Assembly: GCF_019857225.1 (NCBI RefSeq)
Contig: NZ_JAFJSY010000048.1
Span: 34,066-98,065 of the forward strand
From: Streptomyces plumbidurans
GTDB taxonomy: Bacteria > Actinomycetota > Actinomycetes > Streptomycetales > Streptomycetaceae
Length of the DNA: 64,000 nucleotides
Direction of reading: 5' to 3'
Each line of letters opens with the position of its first letter. The stretch's first letter is position 1. The position numbers were made by a program, and so were the translations under genes. The notes beneath the pieces are model-generated. The model searched no databases. It was not told the origin of the DNA and saw only the letters and a program-made list of their open reading frames with translations. Positions 26,212-33,944 of the stretch are shown here, piece after piece.

Positions 26212-26232
26212 GACGGCATGACCTGACCGGGA

Positions 26233-26370
26233 TCAGGCGGACAGGCTGGCGCGGCCCTTGGCACGACGGTTCGCCAGAATCGCGCGCCCGGCACGGGTAC
26301 GCATCCGCAGGCGGAAGCCGTGGGTCTTGGCACGACGACGGTTGTTCGGCTGGAAGGTGCGCTTGCTCAC
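26233..26370 (-). CDS. rpmH: 50S ribosomal protein L34
   Basis: 45 residues, full length, highly basic, beginning SKRTFQPNNRRRAK. GTG 26370 has GGAG 7 nt upstream. It is the first gene of the leftward rpmH-rnpA-yidD-yidC-jag operon and is divergent from dnaA. Confidence 0.98.
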   Translation of the reverse strand: MSKRTFQPNNRRRAKTHGFRLRMRTRAGRAILANRRAKGRASLSA

Positions 26371-26747
26371 TCGGGGGCTCCAGAAGTCAAATCGGTGGTT
26401 GCGAATGCCGTGCTGGCTGTCACCGTGCGCCCACGAGTAGCTCGCAGTTACGCCCGAGTGCACCGCTTCCCGATCACCTGACGCGATCTGTGCCCTTCGG
26501 AGGCAGGCGGCAGCAGCCATCGACAACTCGACCTGGTTACGGTACGCGGGGCTACGCCATCCGGTCAAACCAGTGGTCACTGAGAGACACTATCCACAGG
26601 CTGGGGACAACAACTTGAACCGCACCCGTCGCCCTGACTACCGTGGCTGAACTCCGATTCGTTCCCCTCTACCTGCTCCACCCCATTTGAATCCCGACTC
26701 GTCCCAGAACCACACGTTCGTGGGACCCCCGTGAGAGAGCGTGCCCT
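26371..26747. promoter_or_regulatory. rpmH/dnaA divergent intergenic region with DnaA boxes
   Basis: 377 bp without a gene. A DnaA box CTATCCACA (26590-26598, 8 of 9 to the TTATCCACA form) and an inverted near-box TGGGGACAA (26602-26610, complement TTGTCCCCA) stand back to back about 140 bp upstream of the dnaA start. This fits DnaA autoregulation of its own promoter, known in Streptomyces. Promoter hexamers could not be assigned with confidence. Confidence 0.65.
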
Positions 26748-28730
26748 GTGGCTGACGTACCTGCCGATCTTGCCGCAGTGTGGCCACGAGTACTCGAGCA
26801 ACTCCTCGGTGAGGGGCGAGGGCAGGGAGTGGAGACGAAGGACGAGCACTGGATCCGCCGCTGCCAGCCCCTCGCGCTGGTCGCCGACACCGCACTGCTC
26901 GCCGTCCCGAACGAATTCGCCAAGGGCGTCCTGGAGGGCCGGCTCGCCCCGATCGTCAGCGAGACCCTGAGCCGCGAGTGCGGCCGCCCCATCCGCATCG
27001 CGATCACCGTCGACGACTCCGCGGGCGAGCCCGCCGGCCCACCCGCGCCCCCGGCCCGCTCCCAGCAGCGCTACGAGGAGCCCGAGCTCCCCTCCGGCCA
27101 GTACGAGGGCTACGGCCGCCACCGCGGCGACGACCACCGCCCCGCCCGCTCCGAGCAGCTCCCCGGCGCCCCCGGCGACCAGCTGCCCCACCCCCGGCCC
27201 GAACAGCTGCCGCATCCGCGCACCGACCAGCTCCCCACCGCGCGCCCGGCCTACCCCGGCGAATACCAGCGCCCCGAGCCCGGCTCCTGGCCGCGCCCCT
27301 CGCAGGACGAGTACAGCTGGCAGCAGCAGCGCCTCGGCTTCCCCGAGCGCGATCCCTACGCCTCGCCCTCCCAGGACTCCTACGGACCGTCCGGACAGGA
27401 CTCGTACGGATCGCAGACCCAGGACACCTACGCCCCGCCCTCGCAGGACTACCGGCCGCAGCCGATGGAGCGTCCGCCCTACGAGCCCCAGCGCTCCGAG
27501 TACGAGCAGCAGCGTTCCGACTACGACCAGTCGCGCCAGGACTACGACCAGCGCGACGCCCGCCGGGAGCTGCCCGAACAGGCGACCGGCTCCGGGCACG
27601 TCCACCGGGGCGGCCCCGTCGGCCCCAACCTGCCCGCCTCCGGCGCCCCCGGCCCGCTGGCAGCGCAGCCCGCGCCGGCGCCCGGCCCCGGTGAGCCCAC
27701 CGCACGCCTGAACCCCAAGTACCTCTTCGACACGTTCGTCATCGGCGCCTCCAACCGCTTCGCCCACGCGGCCGCGGTCGCCGTCGCCGAGGCACCCGCG
27801 AAGGCCTACAACCCCCTGTTCATCTACGGGGAGTCGGGGCTCGGCAAGACGCACCTGCTGCACGCGATCGGGCACTACGCCCGCAGCCTCTACCCCGGCA
27901 CGCGCGTGCGGTATGTCAGCTCGGAGGAGTTCACCAACGAGTTCATCAACTCCATCCGCGACGGCAAGGGCGACAGCTTCCGCAAGCGCTACCGCGAGAT
28001 GGACATCCTGCTCGTCGACGACATCCAGTTCCTGGCGGACAAGGAGTCGACGCAGGAGGAGTTCTTCCACACCTTCAACACGCTCCACAACGCCAACAAG
28101 CAGATCGTGCTCTCCAGCGACCGGCCGCCCAAGCAGCTGGTGACGCTGGAGGACCGGCTGCGCAACCGCTTCGAGTGGGGTCTGATCACCGACGTCCAGC
28201 CGCCCGAGCTGGAGACCCGTATCGCGATCCTGCGCAAGAAGGCGGTGCAGGAACAGCTCAACGCCCCGCCGGAGGTACTGGAGTTCATCGCCTCCCGCAT
28301 CTCGCGCAACATCCGCGAGCTGGAGGGGGCGCTGATCCGGGTGACGGCCTTCGCCTCGCTCAACCGGCAGCCGGTCGACCTGGGTCTGACGGAGATCGTC
28401 CTCAAGGACCTGATCCCCGGCGGGGAGGACTCGGCCCCCGAGATCACCTCCACCGCCATCATGAGCGCCACCGCCGACTACTTCGGGCTCACGGTCGAGG
28501 ACCTGTGCGGAACCTCGCGCGGCCGCGCCCTGGTGACGGCCCGCCAGATCGCCATGTACCTGTGCCGGGAGCTGACGGACCTCTCCCTGCCGAAGATCGG
28601 CGCGCTGTTCGGCGGCCGCGACCACACCACGGTGATGCACGCGGACCGCAAGATCCGCAATCTGATGGCCGAGCGGCGCTCCATCTACAACCAGGTGACG
28701 GAGCTGACGAACCGCATCAAGAACGGCTGA
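26748..28730 (+). CDS. dnaA: Chromosomal replication initiator DnaA
   Basis: 660 residues. Domain I (about 1-90) starts ADVPADLAAVWPRVLEQL. Domain II is an unusually long disordered linker (about 95-318) rich in Pro, Gln, Tyr, Ser and Arg, the hallmark of Streptomyces DnaA. Domain III begins NPKYLFDTFVIG with Walker A GESGLGKT (about 361-368) and Walker B LLVDDIQFL. Domain IV has the DnaA-box-reading signature GRDHTTVMHADRKI. The start is GTG. ATP-bound DnaA oligomerises on oriC boxes immediately downstream and opens the duplex. Confidence 0.98.
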   Translation: MADVPADLAAVWPRVLEQLLGEGRGQGVETKDEHWIRRCQPLALVADTALLAVPNEFAKGVLEGRLAPIVSETLSRECGRPIRIAITVDDSAGEPAGPPAPPARSQQRYEEPELPSGQYEGYGRHRGDDHRPARSEQLPGAPGDQLPHPRPEQLPHPRTDQLPTARPAYPGEYQRPEPGSWPRPSQDEYSWQQQRLGFPERDPYASPSQDSYGPSGQDSYGSQTQDTYAPPSQDYRPQPMERPPYEPQRSEYEQQRSDYDQSRQDYDQRDARRELPEQATGSGHVHRGGPVGPNLPASGAPGPLAAQPAPAPGPGEPTARLNPKYLFDTFVIGASNRFAHAAAVAVAEAPAKAYNPLFIYGESGLGKTHLLHAIGHYARSLYPGTRVRYVSSEEFTNEFINSIRDGKGDSFRKRYREMDILLVDDIQFLADKESTQEEFFHTFNTLHNANKQIVLSSDRPPKQLVTLEDRLRNRFEWGLITDVQPPELETRIAILRKKAVQEQLNAPPEVLEFIASRISRNIRELEGALIRVTAFASLNRQPVDLGLTEIVLKDLIPGGEDSAPEITSTAIMSATADYFGLTVEDLCGTSRGRALVTARQIAMYLCRELTDLSLPKIGALFGGRDHTTVMHADRKIRNLMAERRSIYNQVTELTNRIKNG

Positions 28731-28762
28731 CGGCGGCACCGCCCCGTCCCCGACACGTCTGC

Positions 28763-28796
28763 AGGGCGCCCCCGGAGGAGATCCGGTGGGCGCCCT
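28763..28796 (+). terminator. Hairpin terminator after dnaA
   Basis: A 9-bp GC stem (28763-28771 with 28788-28796), extended inward by a CCGGA/TCCGG pairing, 33 nt past the dnaA stop and just before the first oriC DnaA box. Confidence 0.65.
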
Positions 28797-28800
28797 TCGT

Positions 28801-29420
28801 CGTGTCGGTCGCAGGCCGCTGTTCGATTACCTGCCGGGTTACGGTCTCTCTCCACAGATTGCGGGACTTTTTTCCTTCCACATCCTGGGGACCGCGAAGT
28901 TGTCCAGAACACGATCCACAGGAGACCTGCCCACAACCCATCGAGGCAGGTCAGGTGGCTGTGGATTCGTGGACAAAGGATCTCCACAGACTGTGGACGA
29001 AGAAGTGATCCACAAGCTGTGCACGAAGTTGTCCACCGACAACCCACAGGCTGGGCCCGGTTGTCCCCAGCGATCGGCCGCTTCTCCACATGGCTGTCCA
29101 CTGTTCGGCAACACGACGCGCCTGATCACCGTGTCGAGTGAAAGGCGTCACACCAAGCTGCCGGGGCGGGCTGTGGGAAAGCCGGTCAAAGCTGGGGACG
29201 AGCCTGGGGAGAAGTCGCCTCAGGCTGTGCACGGGGTGTGCAGAACTTTCTGTTCTCCACAGAACCCCGGAGTTGTCCACTGCCTCCGCCCACAGGGGCG
29301 GTGGACAAAATCTCGGCCCTGAGCTGGGCAAACGGGGTTATCCACGGTTTCCACAGCCCCTACTACTACTCCCAACTAGAGAGAGGGAGAAGTTCGCTTC
29401 GAAGTGGGTCCTGTGCACAA
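28801..29420. other. oriC: Chromosomal replication origin oriC
   Basis: The 869-bp dnaA-dnaN gap holds at least twenty sites matching TTGTCCACA in 7 or more of 9 positions, on both strands: for example 28900, 28968 (reverse), 28992 (reverse), 29006, 29029, 29061, 29082, 29253, 29273, 29300 (reverse), 29338, 29412 (reverse). None is a perfect TTGTCCACA. Boxes fall in two groups, about 28848-29102 and 29172-29420, separated by about 70 bp. A T-run (28868-28873) is the most AT-rich short stretch near the left end. The arrangement (two clusters of degenerate boxes between dnaA and dnaN) is that of known Streptomyces origins. Confidence 0.97.
29338..29370. promoter_or_regulatory. Candidate DnaA-trio/unwinding element in oriC
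   Basis: Two abutting boxes, TTATCCACG (29338-29346) and GTTTCCACA (29347-29355), are followed by GCCC and then CTACTACTACT (29360-29370). Three CTA triplets read 3'-GAT-5' on the other strand, the DnaA-trio motif that guides DnaA onto a single strand next to boxes in B. subtilis. Order and spacing (box, short GC stretch, trios) match that system. Confidence 0.6.
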
Positions 29421-29599
29421 CTCGCCGTCCGGTGCCCGGCTGCCCCTCGTCACGACTTGACCCCGAGAGGCACCTACTGTCAGTGCCGTGCGTCAGACTG
29501 TTCCCCGGTGTCCTTCCCTTCACCGGGACCGGCGACACCGAGACAGACGACGGAGCCAGGCAGGGCGAGAAGCGCCGGCAACAGCAGGAGGCGGCAACA

Positions 29600-30730
29600 G
29601 TGAAGATCCGGGTGGAACGCGACGTACTCGCGGAGGCAGTGGCCTGGGCGGCGCGCAGCCTCCCGGCCCGTCCGCCGGCGCCTGTCCTCGCCGGCCTTCT
29701 GCTGAAGGCCGAGGACGGCGCCCTGAGCCTGTCCAGCTTCGACTACGAGGTCTCCGCGCGCGTGTCCGTGGAGACGGAGGTCGAGGAAGAGGGCACCGTC
29801 CTCGTCTCCGGCCGACTGCTCGCCGACATCTGCCGCGCTCTGCCCAACCGCCCGGTGGAGATTTCCACAGACGGTGTACGGGCGACCGTGGTCTGCGGCT
29901 CCTCGCGCTTCACACTCCACACCCTGCCTGTGGAGGAGTACCCGGCACTGCCGCAGATGCCGAACGCGACGGGCACCGTCCCCGGTGAGGTCTTCGCCTC
30001 CGCCGCCTCCCAGGTGGCCATCGCCGCCGGCCGGGACGACACGCTGCCCGTGCTGACGGGTGTGCGCATCGAGATCGAGGGCGACACCGTCACGCTGGCC
30101 TCCACCGACCGCTACCGCTTCGCGGTCCGCGAGTTCCTGTGGAAGCCGGAGAACCCGGAGGCCTCCGCGGTCGCGCTGGTGCCCGCCAAGACGCTCCTGG
30201 ACACCGCCAAGGCGCTGACCAGCGGCGACAGTGTGATCCTGGCGCTGTCCGGCTCGGGTGCGGGCGAGGGCCTGATCGGCTTCGAGGGCGCCGGGCGGCG
30301 TACGACGACCCGCCTGCTGGAGGGCGACCTCCCGAAGTACCGCACGCTGTTCCCGACGGAGTTCAACTCCGTCGCCGTGATCGAGACCGCCCCCTTCGTG
30401 GAGGCCGTCAAGCGTGTGGCCCTGGTCGCCGAGCGCAACACCCCGGTGCGCCTCAGCTTCGAGCAGGGCGTGCTCATCCTGGAGGCCGGCTCCAGCGATG
30501 ACGCACAGGCTGTGGAAAGGGTGGACGCGCAGCTGGAGGGCGACGACATCTCCATCGCCTTCAACCCGACGTTCCTGCTGGACGGCCTGAGCGCGATCGA
30601 CTCCCCGGTGGCCCAGCTGTCGTTCACGACCTCCACGAAGCCCGCGCTGCTGAGCGGCAAGCCCGCTCTGGACGCGGAGGCGGACGAGGCCTACAAGTAC
30701 CTGATCATGCCGGTGCGGCTCAGCGGCTGA
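29600..30730 (+). CDS. dnaN: DNA polymerase III beta subunit (sliding clamp)
   Basis: 376 residues. It starts MKIRVERDVLAEAVAWAARSL and contains the three clamp domains, including LPVLTGVRIEIEG, DRYRFAVREF and the C-terminal YLIMPVRLSG that lines the protein-binding pocket. The GTG at 29600 is fixed by AGGAGG 8 nt upstream; the open frame extends back into oriC but that is non-coding. The clamp tethers polymerase III to DNA. It is transcribed away from oriC. Confidence 0.98.
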   Translation: MKIRVERDVLAEAVAWAARSLPARPPAPVLAGLLLKAEDGALSLSSFDYEVSARVSVETEVEEEGTVLVSGRLLADICRALPNRPVEISTDGVRATVVCGSSRFTLHTLPVEEYPALPQMPNATGTVPGEVFASAASQVAIAAGRDDTLPVLTGVRIEIEGDTVTLASTDRYRFAVREFLWKPENPEASAVALVPAKTLLDTAKALTSGDSVILALSGSGAGEGLIGFEGAGRRTTTRLLEGDLPKYRTLFPTEFNSVAVIETAPFVEAVKRVALVAERNTPVRLSFEQGVLILEAGSSDDAQAVERVDAQLEGDDISIAFNPTFLLDGLSAIDSPVAQLSFTTSTKPALLSGKPALDAEADEAYKYLIMPVRLSG

Positions 30731-30733
30731 GCG

Positions 30734-30742
30734 TTGTCCACA
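30734..30742 (+). promoter_or_regulatory. Perfect DnaA box downstream of dnaN
   Basis: Exact TTGTCCACA begins 4 bp after the dnaN stop codon, in the 167-bp gap before gnd. It is the only perfect match to this consensus close to oriC; the boxes inside oriC are all degenerate. Confidence 0.7.
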
Positions 30743-30897
30743 GTGACCCCCGGCCTTGTGGGTACCCGCAGGTCGGGCCGGGTTGGGGGTCACGTTTGAG
30801 CGGGTATGCCCACAGCTGTGCGTGGACGTCCGGGTCTAGGCTCGGACACAGGTACGAACGTGCCCCACACGCCACACAGCAACCTAAGGAACAACTG

Positions 30898-31773
30898 ATG
30901 GAGCTCGGTCTCGTCGGCCTCGGCAAGATGGGCGGCAACATGCGCGAGCGGATACGCCGCGCAGGCCACACCGTCATCGGATACGACCGCAACCCGGACC
31001 TTGCCGATGTCCACAGCCTCGACGAGCTTGTGGGCAAGCTCAGCGGCCCCCGCGTGGTCTGGGTGATGGTCCCGGCCGGAGCCCCCACCCAGTCCACCAT
31101 CGACGAGCTCGCCGACCTGCTGGAGCCCGGCGACGTCGTCGTGGACGGCGGCAACTCCCGCTGGACGGACGACGAGAAGCACGCCGAGGAGCTGGCGGCC
31201 AAGGGCATCGGATTCGTCGACTGCGGCGTCTCCGGGGGCGTCTGGGGCCTGGAGAACGGCTATGCGCTGATGTACGGCGGCGACGCGGAGAACGTCGCCA
31301 GGGTGCAGCCGGTGTTCGACGCCCTCAAGCCCGAGGGGACCTTCGGCGCGGTGCACGCGGGCAAGGCCGGTGCGGGCCACTTCGCGAAGATGGTCCACAA
31401 CGGCATCGAGTACGCGATGATGCAGGCCTACGCCGAGGGCTGGGAGCTGCTGGAGAAGGTCGACTCGGTCACGGACGTGCGCGAGGTCTTCCGGTCCTGG
31501 CAGGAGGGCACGGTCATCCGCTCCTGGCTGCTGGACCTCGCGGTGAACGCCCTGGACGAGGACGAGCACCTCGACAGGCTTAAGGGTTTTGCACAGGACT
31601 CCGGTGAGGGACGCTGGACTGTGGAAGCCGCCATCGACAACGCCGTGCCGCTGCCGGCGATCACGGCCTCGCTCTTCGCGCGGTTCTCCTCCCGCCAGGA
31701 GGACTCGCCGCAGATGAAGATGATCGCGGCGCTGCGCAACCAGTTCGGCGGCCACGCGGTCGAGAAGAAGTAG
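30898..31773 (+). CDS. gnd: 6-phosphogluconate dehydrogenase, decarboxylating (short YqeC/Gnd type)
   Basis: 291 residues, the short form rather than the 470-residue type. The NAD(P)-binding motif GLVGLGKMGGNM is at the N-terminus; GVSGGVWGLENGYALMYGG and the catalytic Lys in KMVHNGIEY follow. It converts 6-phosphogluconate to ribulose-5-phosphate in the pentose phosphate pathway. AAGGA lies 7 nt before the ATG. Its place between dnaN and recF is characteristic of Streptomyces. Confidence 0.95.
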   Translation: MELGLVGLGKMGGNMRERIRRAGHTVIGYDRNPDLADVHSLDELVGKLSGPRVVWVMVPAGAPTQSTIDELADLLEPGDVVVDGGNSRWTDDEKHAEELAAKGIGFVDCGVSGGVWGLENGYALMYGGDAENVARVQPVFDALKPEGTFGAVHAGKAGAGHFAKMVHNGIEYAMMQAYAEGWELLEKVDSVTDVREVFRSWQEGTVIRSWLLDLAVNALDEDEHLDRLKGFAQDSGEGRWTVEAAIDNAVPLPAITASLFARFSSRQEDSPQMKMIAALRNQFGGHAVEKK

Positions 31774-31869
31774 TCCACAGCACGACAGACACGACAGAAC
31801 AGTCCACCGATCCACCGGCCCCCACCCGGCCGAGGATCCACGAACGCTGGGGGAGGTCGGCGAACGACC

Positions 31870-32991
31870 ATGCACGTCACGCATCTGTCGCTGGCCGACT
31901 TCCGCTCGTACGCCCGGGTCGAAGTTCCGCTCGACCCGGGCGTCACCGCCTTCGTAGGACCCAACGGCCAGGGCAAGACGAACCTCGTCGAGGCCGTCGG
32001 CTATCTCGCCACCCTCGGCAGCCACCGGGTCGCCTCCGACGCGCCCCTGGTCCGCATGGGCGCCGACCGCGCGGTCATCCGCGCCCAGGTCCGGCAGGGC
32101 GAACGGCAGCAGCTGATCGAGCTGGAGCTGAACCCCGGCAAGGCCAACCGGGCCCGTATCAACAGATCCTCGCAGGTCAGGCCCCGTGACGTGCTGGGCA
32201 TCGTACGGACCGTGCTGTTCGCGCCCGAGGACCTCGCCCTGGTCAAGGGCGACCCCGGCGAGCGGCGCCGCTTCCTCGACGAGCTGATCACCGCCCGCTC
32301 CCCGCGCATGGCCGGCGTGCGCTCCGACTACGAGCGGGTCCTCAAGCAGCGCAACACGCTGCTGAAGTCGGCGGCGCTGGCCCGACGCCACGGCGGCCGC
32401 TCCATGGACCTGTCCACGCTCGACGTCTGGGACCAGCATCTGGCGCGCGTCGGCGCGGAGTTGCTCGCCCAGCGCCTCGATCTGATCGCCGCGCTCCAGC
32501 CGCTGGCCGACAAGGCGTACGAGCAACTGGCCCCGGGGGGCGGCCCGGTGGCCCTGGAGTACAAGCCGTCCGCCCCCGGCGAGGCGCACACGCGCGAGGA
32601 CCTTCACGAGCAGGTGATGGCCGCCATCGCCGAGGCGCGCAAGCAGGAGATCGAGCGGGGCGTCACCCTCGTGGGCCCGCACCGGGACGATCTGCTGCTC
32701 AAACTCGGCCAGTTGCCCGCCAAGGGCTACGCCTCCCACGGCGAGTCCTGGTCGTACGCGCTGGCGCTGCGCCTGGCCTCGTACGACCTGCTGCGGGCCG
32801 AGGGGAACGAGCCGGTGCTCGTTCTCGACGACGTCTTCGCCGAGCTCGACACCCGCCGCCGCGAGCGCCTGGCGGAGCTGGTCGCGCCGGGTGAGCAGGT
32901 GCTGGTGACGGCCGCGGTCGACGACGACGTACCGCACGTACTGGCCGGGACGCGGTTCTCCGTGTCGGACGGGACGGTGGAGCGCGTATGA
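31870..32991 (+). CDS. recF: DNA replication/repair protein RecF
   Basis: 373 residues. It starts MHVTHLSLADFRSY; Walker A is GPNGQGKTN (about 30-38), and the ABC-type signature (SHGESWSYALALRLA) and Walker B VLVLDDVFAELD are near the C-terminus. An SMC-like ATPase that loads RecA at gapped DNA with RecO and RecR. The stop overlaps the next gene start by 4 bp. Confidence 0.97.
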   Translation: MHVTHLSLADFRSYARVEVPLDPGVTAFVGPNGQGKTNLVEAVGYLATLGSHRVASDAPLVRMGADRAVIRAQVRQGERQQLIELELNPGKANRARINRSSQVRPRDVLGIVRTVLFAPEDLALVKGDPGERRRFLDELITARSPRMAGVRSDYERVLKQRNTLLKSAALARRHGGRSMDLSTLDVWDQHLARVGAELLAQRLDLIAALQPLADKAYEQLAPGGGPVALEYKPSAPGEAHTREDLHEQVMAAIAEARKQEIERGVTLVGPHRDDLLLKLGQLPAKGYASHGESWSYALALRLASYDLLRAEGNEPVLVLDDVFAELDTRRRERLAELVAPGEQVLVTAAVDDDVPHVLAGTRFSVSDGTVERV

Positions 32992-33533
32992 CGAACGAAG
33001 AGCCGGTACCAGAGCCGGTACCCGACAAGACCCCCGAGCCGTCCGGAGTCGACCTCGCGCGCGTGGCGCTCAGGGCGGCCAAGGAATACGCACGCGCGCG
33101 TGGGGACGCGGCGCAGCAGAAGAAGCAGGCGCGGCGTGGGGGCCTGCGCTCCGGCGCGCGCGCCGACGGACGCGACCCCATGGCGCTCGGCGCTGCGATC
33201 AACCGGCTCATCACCGAGCGCGGCTGGGAGACCCCCGCGGCGGTGGGCGGGGTGATGGGCCGCTGGCCGCAGATCGTCGGCGAGGACGTGGCCAAGCACT
33301 GCGAGCCGGAGAAGTACGACGAGGACGAGCGGGTGCTCGTCGTGCGCTGCGACTCCACGGCCTGGGCGACGAATCTGCGCCTGCTGGCCCCGACGCTCGT
33401 CGCCCGTCTCAACGAGGATCTCGGGCACGGCGCGGTGCGGGTGATCAAGGTGAACGGCCCCAACGGGCCCGCTCGTCGCTACGGTCCCCTGCGTGCCCCG
33501 GGCAGCAGGGGACCCGGCGACACGTATGGGTGA
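32988..33533 (+). CDS. DUF721 (DciA-like) protein
   Basis: 181 residues. A charged N-terminus and a Lys/Arg/Gly-rich segment (QKKQARRGGLRSGARADGRDP) precede a DUF721 domain (about 65-155) with VGGVMGRWPQIVGEDVAKHC and LVVRCDSTAWATNLRLL. Proteins of this family (DciA) act with the replicative helicase DnaB in bacteria that lack DnaC/DnaI, which fits the position beside recF and gyrB. It overlaps recF by 4 bp (ATGA) and ends at a hairpin. Confidence 0.88.
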   Translation: MTNEEPVPEPVPDKTPEPSGVDLARVALRAAKEYARARGDAAQQKKQARRGGLRSGARADGRDPMALGAAINRLITERGWETPAAVGGVMGRWPQIVGEDVAKHCEPEKYDEDERVLVVRCDSTAWATNLRLLAPTLVARLNEDLGHGAVRVIKVNGPNGPARRYGPLRAPGSRGPGDTYG

Positions 33534-33549
33534 CAGACCTCACATTCAC

Positions 33550-33585
33550 CGGCCGCCGGCGCTCTTCTCGATGCGCCGGCGGCCG
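33550..33585 (+). terminator. Hairpin terminator after the DUF721 gene
   Basis: Perfect 13-bp stem (33550-33562 with 33573-33585), 10-nt loop, 16 nt past the stop codon; it separates recF-DUF721 from gyrB. Confidence 0.75.
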
Positions 33586-33944
33586 CTTCGTTGCACCCCG
33601 GCGTGCGGATGCGAATGCCTATCTGACTCCCAAGTAGCCAAGGGTTGACAGCCGGAAGCGCTGAGTGCCGCTGTGAGCCTCTTGGAGCCCCGTTCCGTAT
33701 ATGGGGACCCGGAAGACGCCGGTTGAGGGCGGCACATGCGGACTCAGGTACCGGCAAACCCCCATCACTGTCGGCGCTACCGGTAGACTGGAGGCCAATC
33801 CCGCCCCATTCGTGGGGACCGTCCGGGAAAAGCTGAGCAACGCTGAACAAGGCTTACCAACGCAACATGCCGCAGCCGCTCCGGCAACCCTCCGGAGGGG
33901 GGACCCCCAGAGCCTGGCTCGTGCTGTGCCAGAAAGGGCGCTTC
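33586..33944 (+). promoter_or_regulatory. gyrB upstream region
   Basis: 359 bp without a convincing gene. A TTGACA (33645-33650) and a separate TAGACT (33784-33789) are possible promoter hexamers, but neither has a good partner at 16-18 bp. The region should carry the gyrBA promoter, which in Streptomyces responds to loss of supercoiling. Confidence 0.4.
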
